From the NCBI RefSeq assembly GCF_024763615.1, contig NC_077222.1, positions 79,050,001 to 79,114,000 of the forward strand: a DNA stretch of 64,000 nucleotides. The letters are read 5' to 3'. Source of the stretch: Phlebotomus papatasi (taxonomy: Eukaryota > Arthropoda > Insecta > Diptera > Psychodidae). Below, one piece after another: positions 12,078-24,606 of the stretch; within the stretch, counting starts at the first letter, position 1, and the number at the start of each line of letters is the position of its first letter. A program made the position numbers and the translations under genes. The notes beneath the pieces were generated by a model. That model saw only the letters and a list, made by a program, of their open reading frames with translations. It ran no database searches and was not told the origin of the DNA.

Positions 12078-14614
12078 TATTCCGGAACTTCTCATAATTT
12101 ATTATCAAAAATAATTCACCTTAATTAAAATCGAATTCGTTTTGGTAAGACGAAGATCAACTATTTGCTTGCTTTTTGCGGCGACAAACTTATTTATTTA
12201 CAACAGATTTTGTAGAAGATATCCATATTTTTCATAATACAATATTAATTTTGGATAAATAATAATTATTTGAAAGTTAAATAAACTTATAAATTAATTG
12301 TAAATTTTTGATATGGTGTCTAAAGAACTTTGAAACAATGATTTTTTGTAGCAGATCCTCTGGCAATTGCATGATCTGTTGGATATTAAATCGCGCACTA
12401 TCTTAGCAAATCATCTCAAGCACTTGTTTTGTCCTCAAATGTCCTGAGGAGGTCAAAATCCATCAAATACACTTCAAAGCTGACACTGAGCTTTATGATT
12501 GATCTTTTAAAATGATCTTCAAAAATTGCGATTGTCCAAATGAATTGAAAGCTCTCATGTTCTCCTTCCCTTCATTCAAAAACATGTGCAAGATTGAATG
12601 AGAAGGAATACGCATTGTTGATGAATCATAAATCACTTAAAATTAAAGTGTGTATGTGAAGTTCTATAGTTGTTCACATGATTGAATTTAATATGGAAAA
12701 AAATGAGTGAAATGAGATGGGGTCTTATAAGGGTTAATGATGATCACACAATTTACTGCATGGTGACTTAAAAAGATAAAAGATGTTTCTCATTCAATAA
12801 ATTTTAGTTTGTGTGATGATATTATTCTTTTTGGGAATGTCTATGTCTAAAACTCTCAATGAACTCTCGTAGCTTTTGACAGAGCTTTCACAGAAATTCT
12901 CATCTGCCTTGGTTTTCATGGGTATATCATAGAGTTGTAGCTCGTGGATTTTAATTATGATTTCTTATGGGTTTGTCTTGGGCCTGTGTTTTAATTGCAA
13001 TCTTCCCATGATTTTAGAGAAATGTGAATACTTCTCAAAAATGTCCATAAAAATTCCTTTAGATCACACTTTCAATTGTGTCTTTACCACGGTAGTAAAT
13101 TTTATGTCAGAAACGATTTTTGTGGTGCTGCTGCCTACATGAAGATGACGAATAATTCTATGCTGAAAGATTAATTAGATATATCAGATTATAAAATTAT
13201 TTGAATTTTATAGATTTTGTGGCAAAATTGTTATGATGAAATTATTTATTTTTAAAGGATGATAAATTGATTTTCCTTAGTGCAAAGTTTGTATAAAATC
13301 TTTTCCTTATAGAAGATCATTATACGATGTTTCTCTGGTGGATGTTAATTTTGGGATTTGCTGAGGGCAAGATGGCAAAAACGTGAGAGGTGGAGAGGAT
13401 CGCGATGTGAGTGTGATTTGGATGAGAAGGAAAATTCCTTCGTAATTTTAAATGGCACAGAGAGTGAGAGAGAAGCAATGTATGAGGGAATAGAGCCTCC
13501 GTTCAATATCATGAGAAAATAATACATTTGCGCGCGCGCGTACAGAAAAGTGACGATTGTTGTTGGAAGGCAAGGAGTTTTCCACTCTCGTGATCTCCCC
13601 CGCAATTACTACAACACTGCCTTGTTGGTGTTGTTTTGGCGATTGTGAATGAATGTCATCTTACACAAAAGAGGAAAAAACATGATCTTTAATGAGGCGT
13701 CTTTTGCAGTAAGAGGCAACTTGGTGTAGCAATCACAATAAATAACGTGTGATCCATGTTTTACGAGCTTATTTTTTTATTTTTATTGTTTTTTATCATA
13801 TGAAAAGGGAGAAAATATATATTTCAATTTGCCAAATGATCAAGAAATAACAACAAAGTATTTTTTTTTTAGTGCGTACTTTGTCTCTTGTGCAATCTCT
13901 TGATCGATCCTCCGTCTGTGCATGAAAATGCCATAAATTTCAAAATGTTATGGTAATTCAATGAAGAAGGAATTGTACGAGGGAGTGCTAAAGGAGAATA
14001 GAATATGATCGGGAAAATCAACTTTACTACCTCTACTAGTTCGTCTGCTTCCCGCATCTTGGTGTGTGGAAGTCATCATGGGTATTATTCCATGAGAGTC
14101 AGGATTTTGTGACAATCCCAGAAATTCCGGGGTGAATGAACGAGTAAAGCTAAAATTCTCCCACTTTTGCTCCTCCATGGTTGCGTCACACACGGGGTCA
14201 ATTTGATGCCTTCTCAGTGTTCTGTCTCTCTTTCACTCTGTCTCCCTTTGTTGGACGCTCTTTTTTCCACTTTATTTGACAGCAATCAATTTTTCCCGGA
14301 TGTTCGCTCTGTTAACTCCTCTAACACTCACATGAACTGGAGAAGAGGGAGGAGGAAGAAATTTCTAATAGAATTTTTCCTCAATTCATGCAACAGGGCA
14401 AGTCAAAGGGGTTTTCTCCCCAACTCATCCATGATCTTTATCATGTCATGAATAATTTCTCTTTTGATTTTTTCAAAAAATTCTACCACACAAAAGAAGG
14501 GGAAACTAATTCTGAGTTTCAACCAAATTCCTATGATTTAAATCTGTGTGAAAATATAGGGGAAAGCCGAGCAGTGACATTCACTAATGTCGGAAAAATA
14601 TGATTTTACAGTTA
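12078..14614. other. Non-coding DNA, no gene recognised
   Basis: Mostly unique-looking, AT-rich sequence. A short alternating CG run (GCGCGCGCGCGT) lies near 13530. ORFs of up to 94 codons at 13345-13605 (minus) and 14167-14451 (plus) have no recognisable homology or linked exons. Low repeat content compared with flanking DNA could mean cis-regulatory sequence, but I see no specific site. Confidence 0.4.
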
Positions 14615-15082
14615 CACTAGATCCCGGCATTATGCACATTTTCGGGACCGAAAAAAACGCGCGAAATGGCATTATGCATCGAGAAAATTTGCATACCTAC
14701 AGGGGCTTTCTTTTGAATAAATTGACCGTTGAACGAATTTCGCGCAGAGTAAAAGTCGGTAAAAGTAGTTCAAACAAAAAGATTCAAATGTTTCAACTAA
14801 TTCAACAATATAAATGCATTAACAAACAGTACATGGCCAGAGTTCTTCAATAAATGGTTAGAATAATAAAAAAAATACCTTTAAAAAAAGAAATTAAAAT
14901 TTTGTTCTGAAAAAGTAGCAAAATGTTTTCAAATTTCCCGCGTCGCACAATAGTATGCATTCAGGCGTATTTCAAAAATGATTTCATAAATTGACCCCCG
15001 ATGGTAGGCAAATTTGCATAATTGTGTGTGCATAATTCCGTCAGGTGCATAATCCCGAAGGACTTAATGCCGGGACTGAGTG
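14615..15082. repeat. TA-flanked inverted-repeat element, CACT(A/C)(G/A)..CCCGGCATTA ends
   Basis: A 468-bp element. The left end is CACTAGATCCCGGCATTATG; the right end inverted reads CACTCAGTCCCGGCATTAAG, with TA on both flanks (14613-14614 and 15083-15084). GCATTATGCA / TGCATAAT(T/C)CCG motifs recur inside. No coding sequence. Confidence 0.75.
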
Positions 15083-15231
15083 TAGGTTCTTCAAATATGA
15101 ACGCTTGGGAGTATAGGGTAAGAGCTCATAATTTTGGACAGTTTCTAAATTTGGACACTTTGAGGGTAAAATTGGACACTTAAAATAAATTGATTGAAAT
15201 TATGGATTTTTATTCCAATATTTGGTGAATA

Positions 15232-16479
15232 GGGGAGATTGAGGCAAAATTTGCCAAAACGGATATTTTATTTTTTCACAAGTTTTATCAGTGAATCTGA
15301 ATGATTTCTATTTATTCTTATAGGAAATTTACCGCTCTACAACTTTACCGAAGTTATTTTCTTCTAACTCGAAAGGAAATGCACTTTCCGAGCCTTTTTG
15401 CAAAAGATGATTTTGTGGAAATTTTCAAAACTGCTGGGGCAAATTTTGCCAGACGTGGGGTATTTTTTGTCATTTTCCTTCGCTTTGTTACGAGTTCTCG
15501 TGAATGAAAGAAATACCCAAGTGAGATATTTTCATAGAAAATTTATTCCTTTATAACTTTATCCAGACCACTTTTTAATATCTAAACCAGAAATGTGTTT
15601 TTCAAATTATTTTCCAAAAGCTGTTTTTGGCAAGAAAATACTCTTAGAAATGGCAGAAGGGCGAATTGGGTGAGTTGAACCGAACGAAGTTTCCTGAGTA
15701 AATGTCAGATAGCAAAACAGAGGAAGAAAGCTGGAGGATGGTGTTTTGTGTTTAGTGATCTTCAGAAAAATTCAAGACTTAAAAACACATTTGTGATGTT
15801 GGGAATTGTTCCAAAAATCATTTAATCTGTTCCTGTTGCAATTGTACTGCCTCAGAAATCATCTACAATTTAATTAGAAACAGTGACTGGATATGCCTTT
15901 TCGCCATGTAAAATGTCGGAATTATTCGTTTTTTGCCAATTATTGCCAAATGCGTTTTGACAAATTTTACCCCGAATGTTCATTTTTGATTAAGCTGTAT
16001 CTGGAGGAAAATCACTTTGAAAAATTCGCAAACGAACAACAGATTCATGTTCAGGATATCCAAATTATACAGTAATTACACACTAAAGGTGTCTACACAT
16101 TGAGCACAGTTTTCGTCAAAAATTGCTTTTTTGAAGGAAATTGTCTGCAGTGCTGTAGGCAGAAACGTCAAAATTCTGTCAAAAATGCAATTTTTGACAA
16201 AAATTGCTCCCAATGTGTAGAGGCCTTAATGCATCAATTTCGGAAAGTAAGTTAGTGAAAATTGATATCTCCTGAAGGGCAAATATTTTAAAAACAGGGC
16301 TCAAAATTTCAATATTTTTTATCTTCTATATTCCTTGCTCGAATTCCTTAAAACCTTTGACGTTTATTAAGGTTTATGAAGGCAATCTATGATAAATATT
16401 TGAAGTATCGGTCTCTTTTATTTTGGAAGATATTGAACTTTAAAATTTTCGATTTGACAAATCTTGCCCCAGTCTCCCC
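15232..16479. repeat. TA + GGGGAGA..GGGGCAA element nested in 15116-17328
   Basis: A 1,248-bp element. The left end is TAGGGGAGATTGAGGCAAAA; the right end is the inverse, GCCCCAGTCTCCCCTA, with TA flanks. It is a paralogue of 28995-30625 (shared blocks ACGGATATTTTATTTTTTCA near the left end and ATTTTCATAGAAAATTTATTC-like sequence in the middle). It contains a further MITE at about 16086-16227. Confidence 0.75.
16086..16227. repeat. Short inverted-repeat MITE (AGG..TCTACACATTG), third nesting level
   Basis: About 140 bp. The left arm has AGGTGTCTACACATTGAGCA, the right arm inverted has AGGCCTCTACACATTGGGAG. The interior includes a second palindrome around CAAAAATTGC. It lies inside 15232-16479, itself inside 15116-17328. 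Flanks contain TAA/TTAA; the exact duplication is unclear. Confidence 0.65.
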
Positions 16480-17779
16480 TAATAAATTCTATTTATCTAA
16501 ATATTTTTAGGAAGTTTTTAACACTAAATTCGTTAAATTTTGAATAAGATTTGAGTTAAAATTGCTTTGTTGAAATTTTAGTGTGAGCAATTGCTTACGA
16601 GAAATATGACAGAATTTCGCGTTTACTTCAGTCTTATGTAGCTGTGGTGAAGTACTAACAATCTTTCCTCGGTACTTTTAAGTGATATTATTAAATATTC
16701 ATTGAACATTGTGTGTGGTTGTGATACTGTGTGAAGTGATACTCCTTATATTGGACAGGTGTTTTTTCTCGAAATTTCGTCAAGTTTTAGTTTTTGTGAT
16801 GACTAGGTTGTATAAGTGCCTAGGAAAACAAGAGAGCATCATCTTTACGAACGAGATGTAGTGAGAAAATCCTTAAAAAGCTCCCGGAAGGGCTAAGGAA
16901 TGAGCAAATCCGCGAGTACTTGGATTACCGAGGTCAACTCACTTTAATGAATTATATTGAAAGTTTCTGGGCTTCTTGTGACATTCTACGGTTCCCTGAT
17001 ACAAATAGAAAGAGGACTTGATAAGAAATGGAGAACAACGGGCATCATATTGAGGCAGATTAGCTGTCCAAATATACAGCCAATGTGTCCAAATTAACAA
17101 CCAAGGTGTCCAAAATTTGAGTCAAATTCACCTCTACATATCAATTCATTTTTAAATGTATTGAGACTAATTTTAGTAAAAACAAAGACGATAAATAGTT
17201 TGCTAAGTTTCTAAATAACCCTTCTGAAAAGAGAGTAAAAAAAATCAATTAGTATTGAAAATATCGCACTTCAAACTTGGAAAACTGATGCTTATAAGCA
17301 CCCTGTCCAAAATTATGAGCCTTTCCTCTATAGATCACATTTGTCAATCCTCTAATGTGCATAATCTTAAAGAAACATCTTTTTATCTTTTTTCGCCTCT
17401 TTTTTTTGTTATTTTTTTTATTAATTTTTTTTTCTCCTTATCACATTTGTAAGAGGGATGAACCCTATTTTGTGATTAAATGAATATTCTATTCTATTAA
17501 TAATATTTTCAAAAAATTTAACGTAATTCATGTAATGTGCACCGAAACTAAGAAAAAAACAAAAAAATATTTTTGAAATTTTAAATTTAATTTTTATTAG
17601 ATTTTATTTTTAAGTTTTCAAAAACTCGAAAATATTCGTTACAAGTTCTACTATCAAATAAAAAATGTTTTTTTTAATTGCAAAATTTAGGCGACCGCTT
17701 AAGTTCTGATCCTTAAATATAATTGAGTTTTAATTAAATTTTCTCGATATAAGATGTGTGGCAGATGATCGGTATTATG

Positions 17780-18175
17780 TCTCAAATAGACTCAGGTTGA
17801 TCCTTGAGAATATTATTCAGCCCGTAAAATATGACGATAAAGGATCGGCACAAACTATATACATTGAGAGTATTACGGATTATAGGTTCTTTGTATAATT
17901 TTTTTTCCTGATCCTTATTTGAATCTTAACGGCTTATATTCGAAAACTTTTGATTTTTCTGTAACGGCCTAAGGATACTCACGCTAATCCTCCAGAATAT
18001 TTAGTCTTAAAAAATCTGTCAATAAAGGATTAGGTAAAAGGAATTTATGCAAAGGACCTTTTTTCGATGATCGTAAGCTCTTAGTGTATGACAATTTAGG
18101 ATTAATCTTTACTGTAAAATTTTACAGTCTTAATTATTCTCGAGGATCAATCTGAGTTTATTTCAGCTCTAAAAG
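17780..18175. repeat. Inverted-repeat element with arms around GACTCAGGTTGATCCTTGAG
   Basis: The left arm (about 17782-17840) contains AATAGACTCAGGTTGATCCT; the right arm (about 18110-18170) is an imperfect inverse, AGGATCAATCTGAGTTTATT. Internal blocks with GATAAAGGAT(C/T) and AAAGGATTAGG recur. Exact termini and duplication could not be fixed by eye. Confidence 0.5.
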
Positions 18176-20000
18176 GATATCAAAACCAGATAAGAATATT
18201 AGTGCTTTAATTTACGTCTTTGCTTTAGAGATGATCCTGATAGGCTAGGCAAAACTAAACTTAGCTTGATCGCTTATCTCGTTCGTTAGTTGGTGATTTC
18301 TAATTGAATACCTTTAGAGAAGGCTTCTGGTGAAGTTAGAATTAAATAGCGTGACTGTGTTGGAATCCTTCACAGAAGTTCACGCTTAGATTCCAGAATC
18401 TGGAATCAAAGAGAATATTAATGATTGACTTCCCCCTTGTTGGTCTCGCCGTATATTCCTCTGTATGTTTTTGTTGGGAATGCGTGGAGTATTTTTATCT
18501 TTTTTTTTTCTTTTCCATATTATATATATATGCTGTGTGCTTGGGAGTCTTGAGAAACCCACACGGGGTTGTTCACCCCGGCCCCTTTCTCTCACATTGC
18601 GACAGTGTTGTGTTGCCTTGTTTGTGTCTGTTTAACTTGTCTCTTTCACTCTATTCCCATGTGGAGAGTATATTTGATGATCACGAGATGCTTTTTCTGG
18701 GCCTCCCGACTTTCCGAAGATGGTGTATGAGTGTGTGGAAAGTGGGAAGAGATGTTCTTGTCGTCTCCTGACGCGGCAAGGGAAAGATTCTTAGAGCGAT
18801 ATATTCTTCGAGAAATCCTCATTAGTGCGGTTCTCCCAATGGAAAGTCGACTTTTTGCCCTTCCACTGAAAGAATTCACACTGGCTGTTGCCTTTCCTGA
18901 GAGAGTCCATAAACACCCATGGCTAGGTACTGAGGGAGGAAACAATTGAATAGTGTGGCCGGGATTTACAAGCCCACACGTCGATGAACTTTTATTGCTG
19001 TGCCTCTCTTTGTGACGTGAGTGGCGTGAAAATTGCGCCACTCTGGCTGATCTTCTTTGCCAATCTCACCGGAATGATCCTCCAACGGTGGTGTAACTCA
19101 GCACTCCTCACTAGAGTTTAGTGTGTTGTATAGGAGTATAGAGAATTTTGCAGTGAATCAAATGATTCAGCAATGCTTACAATTATTTGAAATTATAACT
19201 TTGATTTATCCAACAATATGTGGAGGCTTGGATCACACATATGGAGGAGCCTTTTATATACTTAAACTTTCACACAGCAAAAAGTATCAGTATTTTGTGT
19301 GTAAGCGAATGGGGAGATGGAGAAAGAAAGAGAGAGGCAATGACCTAAACACAATCACTTATGGGATCATGGGAAATATACAGCAAAGTGTAGCTTCACT
19401 TCTGCATCATCTCTCCACTTCGGCTGTGGTCACCAATTTCTTGCTAGGCTAGAGTGCTCCTAATCTCATGGGTCTCTCCAATGACTTCTCTTTCTCTCTT
19501 ACCCATGGTGATCACACTCCCCAATCGTATGCGGCACAGGCAGTGGAGCATACATGTAATTGAGGATGTACACACAACCTAGAAACAATTCCCTGCCTGA
19601 CTGATCACTTTTATGATCATGTTTGCCTGGAATGAGATCGAGCGAGATGAAGTGGAAGGAACGGTGACAATTTTGTCAAATGCATTAAAAGCAAAATGCC
19701 TCGAGGGGATGTCACCAAATCACAGCATTTATCGATCACAATTTTTCAAATGATCAAGATTATTGCGGAAATGATCAGTGATCGAGCGGTAGAGTGACGG
19801 GTAAATTTGTCTCTGTCGAAGTTCTTTGATCGCAGAAGGATCGGAGATAACCACAGCAGCACAGCAAATGATTAAATTTTATTTTATAAACAGTTACTTT
19901 TGATCTTGATATTTAAAAATCTTTTTTCTAAGTTTGAGGGAAGACTTTCATATTACATTTTGCTTAATAATATTCTTTTCACTAAACTTTTTTTTATACA
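18176..20000. other. Low-repeat non-coding region with a GATC-dense island
   Basis: Less AT-rich than its flanks and free of visible transposon ends. Overlapping ORFs (18421-18771, 18646-19041 minus, 19123-19452) are up to 131 codons but look like chance ORFs: no domains, no splice partners. Between about 19600 and 19905 GATC occurs about ten times, many in TGATCA or CGATCA. It may hold regulatory DNA for a neighbouring gene; that is inference. Confidence 0.4.
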
Positions 20001-20002
20001 TA

Positions 20003-20250
20003 GGGTAAAGTGATACAAGTTGGACATAGTGTTACAAGTTTGACAATTTGCCGGTACAAGTTGGACAGGGATTTTTCCTTGATAAATACAGTACAACATT
20101 TTTTTTAAGCACAAGGAACCAAATTATAAAACTAAAGCATTAAAAATATACAAATAAATATGAAGTACTGAATTTATCAAGAAAAAAAGCTCTGTCCAAC
20201 TTGTACCATTGTCCAACTTGTACTATGGTCCAACTTGTACCACTTTAACC
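20003..20250. repeat. TA + GGGTAAAG element with tandem GTACAAGTTGGACA boxes
   Basis: A 248-bp element, TA-flanked (20001-20002 and 20251-20252). The left arm carries three variants of TACAAGTTGGACA (20014-20070); the right arm has three inverted copies, TGTCCAACTTGTAC (about 20190-20240). The ends GGGTAAAGTGATAC and the inverse of GGTTAAAGTGGTAC match. No ORF. Confidence 0.8.
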
Positions 20251-20945
20251 TAGTGCTTTAAAATTGGAATAAGAAACTGATGAAAAATGTTTTAACTGAA
20301 AATTTTAATACCTTAATACAGCGAAAGGTCTACAGGTATTAAATTTGTTACAGGGTTAATATGGTGCACTGTTTTTAAGAAATTCGTGCCAATTCCTTAT
20401 TACACAACATCGTATTACACCTTAAAACCCTTAAAAGTATCGTATTTTCGTCCCTAGGAATCTTTTTTTATAGACAAAATTACAAATAATGTTTCCTGAA
20501 CTACTCAACCTCTTGGTTAAGCCAAGCTTCCTGAAGCCTTTTATTAGAATGATTTTACTACTTAAAGTCTTATGACCTCTATCAATCAGAAACTCTAGTT
20601 ATAAAAATAAAATTTTCCTACTGTTGAAGTCTTTAATTTGAAGAAAAAGTCAAATTTGATCATTTTATTGTCAATATAAACAATTTCTTAGAAAAGAACA
20701 GTTATAGCAATATTAAGAAATAAAAATACATATTTAAATTTCTCACTTATTTTGTACTATAAAATCGAATTAACGGCTGGTGTTCACGCACGCACAAGAG
20801 TGAATGCGGATCACTATGCCAAAAATGATTATTGGACAGACCTTTACTTGATATAATAATACTAGGTTGGTTGGACGAACCCCACATCCAAACCACCTCC
20901 TTTTTTTAAAAAAAAAAGATACCTATTCAAATTTCCTACAATGTA

Positions 20946-21444
20946 CAGTGGCGGCCAAAATAATAGAATCAGCTCTGCAAAGACAACTATTTTACCTTTA
21001 GCATTTTTGTTTATTCCAATTCGATGAAGTAATTTTGATATAGAAATGTTCAAATAATTACCTTACGTCAAATAAGTATTGTTTTGGTTGCTATAGGTCT
21101 GTCTTTTTCACAGAATAGATCAATAGTGAAATTTGGTTTGAAAAACACGATAGGACCACTTTCATTTAAATTAAAGAATGTGGTCTATACATCGAATAAG
21201 TTTAAATAGACCCATATTTAGAAACCATAAATGACAGTTTTCCATTTTTTTTTGGCCGAACTGAATTTCACTATTGACGTATTCTGTGTAAAATAGTGAC
21301 TTCTAGGGGCCAAAACAACTATTCTACGATTCTAATGATTTGAAGATTCTTACTTCAGAATTATATAATCAACCTGGGGTAAAAAATACAAAAGATAAAA
21401 AATATAAGCTTTGCAAAGTGATTCTATTATTTTGGCCGCTACTG
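20946..21444. repeat. Tc1/mariner-like MITE, TA + CAGTGGCGGCCAAAATAATA
   Basis: A 499-bp element with long, nearly perfect TIRs: CAGTGGCGGCCAAAATAATA at the left and TATTATTTTGGCCGCTACTG at the right, continuing through GAATCA and CTTTGCA. TA duplications sit at 20944-20945 and 21445-21446. The internal left half has a second inverted pair around TGAAATT(T/C)GGTTTG. No transposase ORF, so non-autonomous. Confidence 0.85.
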
Positions 21445-22007
21445 TATATTTTAAAATAAATAAAAGGAAAGACATAGCTTTGGGTAATATATCGGCCACT
21501 TTGAGTCTCATAGTTCCTTGCCTTTCCGGAAGCCTTCTAAAGTCTTTTTCATATCATCTCGTTCCTGAAAGCGATATTTTTGTTTTTTTTTTTTTAATTT
21601 TTTATGTATAATCCCTAGGGAATAAGAAAAACTATGGAAAATTGAAGAACAAATGAAGTAGCCGAAATCGCAAGCTGGCCGAGATTTGATAAATTTCCCT
21701 TTATTCATATGGGCAGTTGTAAGGTAGAAAAATTTAAACAAAAAAAATTTGCAAGAATCTTATCAAAAACTTGCTGTTTCTTTTTTTAAATGCTTCTTAA
21801 GAGAAGCAGATTTTTCCAGTCTTAATAGCGTGTGCCCTAATTTATCAAAGCTTTCAGTGCTTTCAATATAGATCTTTTTTATTAGATCTTTTATACCAAC
21901 TACAGGTGAAGGCTTTCACGGTTCGCACACGCTTTGGCTTCGAACACTTCATATTTTTCTCATATTCCTCTAATGAATCTGATCTATTTGAAATTCCAAG
22001 CTTAATA

Positions 22008-22764
22008 GGGGAGACCGGGGTACTTTTAGCCAGCAAATGAGGCTTTTTTCGCGCATGATTCATGAAAAAATGATCAGGTTTGTCTAATATTTTTATGTTT
22101 CATAAGTAGCATTAGGATGTTGGCTATATGAAACAGTGTAATTCAAAGCTCTAAAATCCTTGACTTTTTCTAGAAAGGATAAGAAAAAAGCATGACACAT
22201 TGGCTACACTTTATTTTAAACTGGAGATACCAAATATTGTTTCGCTTGATACACTGAAGCCCACTGATGCTAAATATGTCACTTAAACCTAAAGAAAAAG
22301 GCTTTAGCCGACTTTTTTATGACGTTTTTATAATTGCGGCAAAATTGATGCAAATATCTTGAAAAAATATTTTTCACAAATCGCACATTCAAATGTCGAT
22401 ATTGCTTAGAATATCCAACGACTCCTTCATATTAACATTGGTAATATGAAGGAGTCGTTGGAATATCAATAGTACTTTTTCTATAAGTACTCAATAGTAA
22501 GACTATGAGATTTTGACTAACAACTTTGAAAACCAAATGCTAGGCCAAAAACTGTCATATCAAAATTACAATTTTATACCCATTTTATAAAAATGCTTCT
22601 AAATTGTAGGATAACAGGATCAGATTTATAAATATTTCTGGGAATATGGGGATATGTTCCTGCTTTCATTAAAAAAAAATACTTTGCTCAATGTGCATTT
22701 TAAGGGAAACAAGGAAAATCCACTGTCTGCTTTTACCCCTGGCTAATTGTACCCCGGTCTCCCC
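22008..22764. repeat. TA + GGGGAGACCGGGGTAC element
   Basis: A 757-bp element. The left end is TAGGGGAGACCGGGGTACTT; the right end is its inverse, GTACCCCGGTCTCCCCTA, with TA flanks. A perfect 20-bp-stem hairpin sits in its middle at 22411-22469 (see findings). It belongs to the TA+GGG clan by its ends but shares no interior with other copies here. Confidence 0.8.
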
Positions 22765-23654
22765 TATAGTTTTTCTAATTCTTCTAGAAGCAAGTAAAAT
22801 TTTTCAATGTTAATTTGCTAAGTTCTTTTGAATCGAAAAAAATCCGTTGTAATAATAAATTTATTTATTTTATATGAAGGAACTAAAAACTTTTGAAAAA
22901 AAGGTCGAATGATTAGCTTACTGGATATCTCATACGATCAGGAAAGAGTTGAAACTTCAAAATTATTTCTTATATACTGGAAAAATATTGTGTAACGGCG
23001 AGAAACTTTTAAATATCTACTCGAAATTGATTTAGATTAGATATTTGGAAATTTTATTTATTTAAAAAAGATAAAATTGAAAAAATGAAAACACTATGAT
23101 TTTTCCAAAGAAAAGATTTCAAAGTTGTGGTATATACTTTGTTAGTTATAAATATTAAATAATTTTCCGTTTTCAGGATAATAATTTTTTTTCTAATCAC
23201 TGTTTTAGATTTATTAACACTAAACCTATAGACCGTTTTTGGTCGGTTTTCGGTCTAGTGACAAACTGCGGTAGGGTAGGATGGGTAGGATGCTCAACAA
23301 ATTTGTCTTGGAAAAGAGCAAAAATTAAAATTTAAATATTGAAAAATATATTACATGCATATTTTAGGAAATTCATAAAGTTTGATAGCGACATTGTACT
23401 GTTTAAATATGTGTTAATTTTAAAACTGGTCAATTTTACCGGATCTTGGTAGGTTTAGTGTTAATCCGTGTTTCAAAACTGCTTCAGATATTTCCAGTAT
23501 AAAATATTTATTTAAAATTTAAGAAAAACTATAGAATTAAAAAAGAAAAGCTTCAGTTAAAAAAAGCTTTGATCTACAGATACTTTTATTAATATTAAAT
23601 TCGTAATTTTTACATCATGGCATTAAAAGGTTTCTTTTATGTAAAGGTTTAGTA

Positions 23655-23874
23655 GGGTCAGATGGGGTAATTCGGAATCATATCTATTTTGGAATTTTGA
23701 GATTTTCTCACTGTTTTCAAATGGTTAAAAAGAAACAGGAAACCACGAAGAAGTACAAGGCTTTACATTCGAGAGTACGTCTTCGTTGTTTTTTTTTTCT
23801 TTTTGCGATGTAAAACTGTTAGAATATCTCAAAGTTCCGAATTAGACATCATTCCAAATTATCCCATCTTACCC
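23655..23874. repeat. TA + GGGT(A/C)AGATGGGGTAATTCG element (copy 1)
   Basis: A 220-bp element. The left end is TAGGGTCAGATGGGGTAATT and the right end is the inverse of TAGGGTAAGATGGGATAATT, TA-flanked. A relative with the same interior (AAACCACGAAGAAGTACAAG) is at 54481-54652. Confidence 0.8.
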
Positions 23875-23991
23875 TAAAGGAAAAATTTTTAATTTTAATG
23901 ATCATATTTTTCGATTAGTTAAGATTGTTTTTTAACTAATCCTTAAAAATAAATTGTTTAACAGTTTAACTTTGGAGGATAGGGGAAAGTA

Positions 23992-24195
23992 CTCTACCTT
24001 CGAACGTTCATGCCTTCGAATAGTGTGAATTTTCTTTTATTTTCCTAAGAGACTTACACGTAATTATCACATGATTATCAATAATTGATGATAAGCTAAC
24101 TAATATTTAATAGAAATGTATATGTCTCTTAGGATAAATAAAAGAAAATTCACATTATTCGAAGGCATGAACCTTCGAAGGGAGAGTACTTCCCC
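23992..24195. repeat. TA + GGGGAAAGTACTC near-perfect palindrome
   Basis: A 204-bp element that is almost entirely two arms of about 90 bp: TAGGGGAAAGTACTCTACCT, then CTTCGAA(C/G) and TGCCTTCGAATAGTGTGAAT, and their inverses ending GAGAGTACTTCCCCTA. TA on both flanks. The termini resemble 10672-12077, which it may derive from by internal deletion. Confidence 0.8.
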
Positions 24196-24452
24196 TATAG
24201 TTGAATGCCTTACCCAAGAGATGTAATACAATTTTCTTCACTTATATCATTTCATCTCTATCCTAATAATCTCGCTATGGGTTTGATGCCCTCACTGTGA
24301 AGAACCCCTTTCGTGGAATTAAACACGGAAGACGCGATGCCCCGAAGAGGAATGAATCCAGAGAATGAGAAAATTGAGGTTTGAGGTGAAGAAAGAGACA
24401 AAAATTGGTTGAGAGCGGAAAAAGAGTCTTCTCATTAACAACAAAGTTTTTC

Positions 24453-24458
24453 TTTATT
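24453..24458 (-). promoter_or_regulatory. Poly(A) signal of the Fcp3C-like gene
   Basis: AATAAA on the minus strand, about 150 nt after the stop codon at 24607. Confidence 0.5.
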
Positions 24459-24606
24459 TTTGCTGTTCTCTTTTCAAACAATCACTGACTCTAGCAGGTG
24501 CTAAACATGAAGAAGAGTAAAAAAAAATAATAGAAAAAGTTATAGTAGAAATGCCTTAAATTAAGAAGATGACGATGGAAGGAAATGCTGGGGATGTCCT
24601 TTGGGA

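Larger units (their letters stand above)
15116..17328. repeat. TA + GGGTAAG element (outer), interrupted by two nested elements
   Basis: The left end is TAGGGTAAGAGCTCATAATT followed by TTGGACAG; the right end at 17303-17330 is the inverse, CTGTCCAAAATTATGAGCCT followed by TTCCTCTA. Subtracting the nested 15232-16479 leaves an element of about 960 bp. Its right half (about 17140-17310) is clearly related to the right halves of the elements at 29324-29751 and 50331-50755, so the three are diverged relatives. No functional ORF. Confidence 0.75.

Noticed and set aside
18421..19452. Three overlapping ORFs of 109-131 codons in different frames
   Set aside because: No domain, no linked exons, no signal of coding composition; long open frames appear here because the region is less AT-rich.
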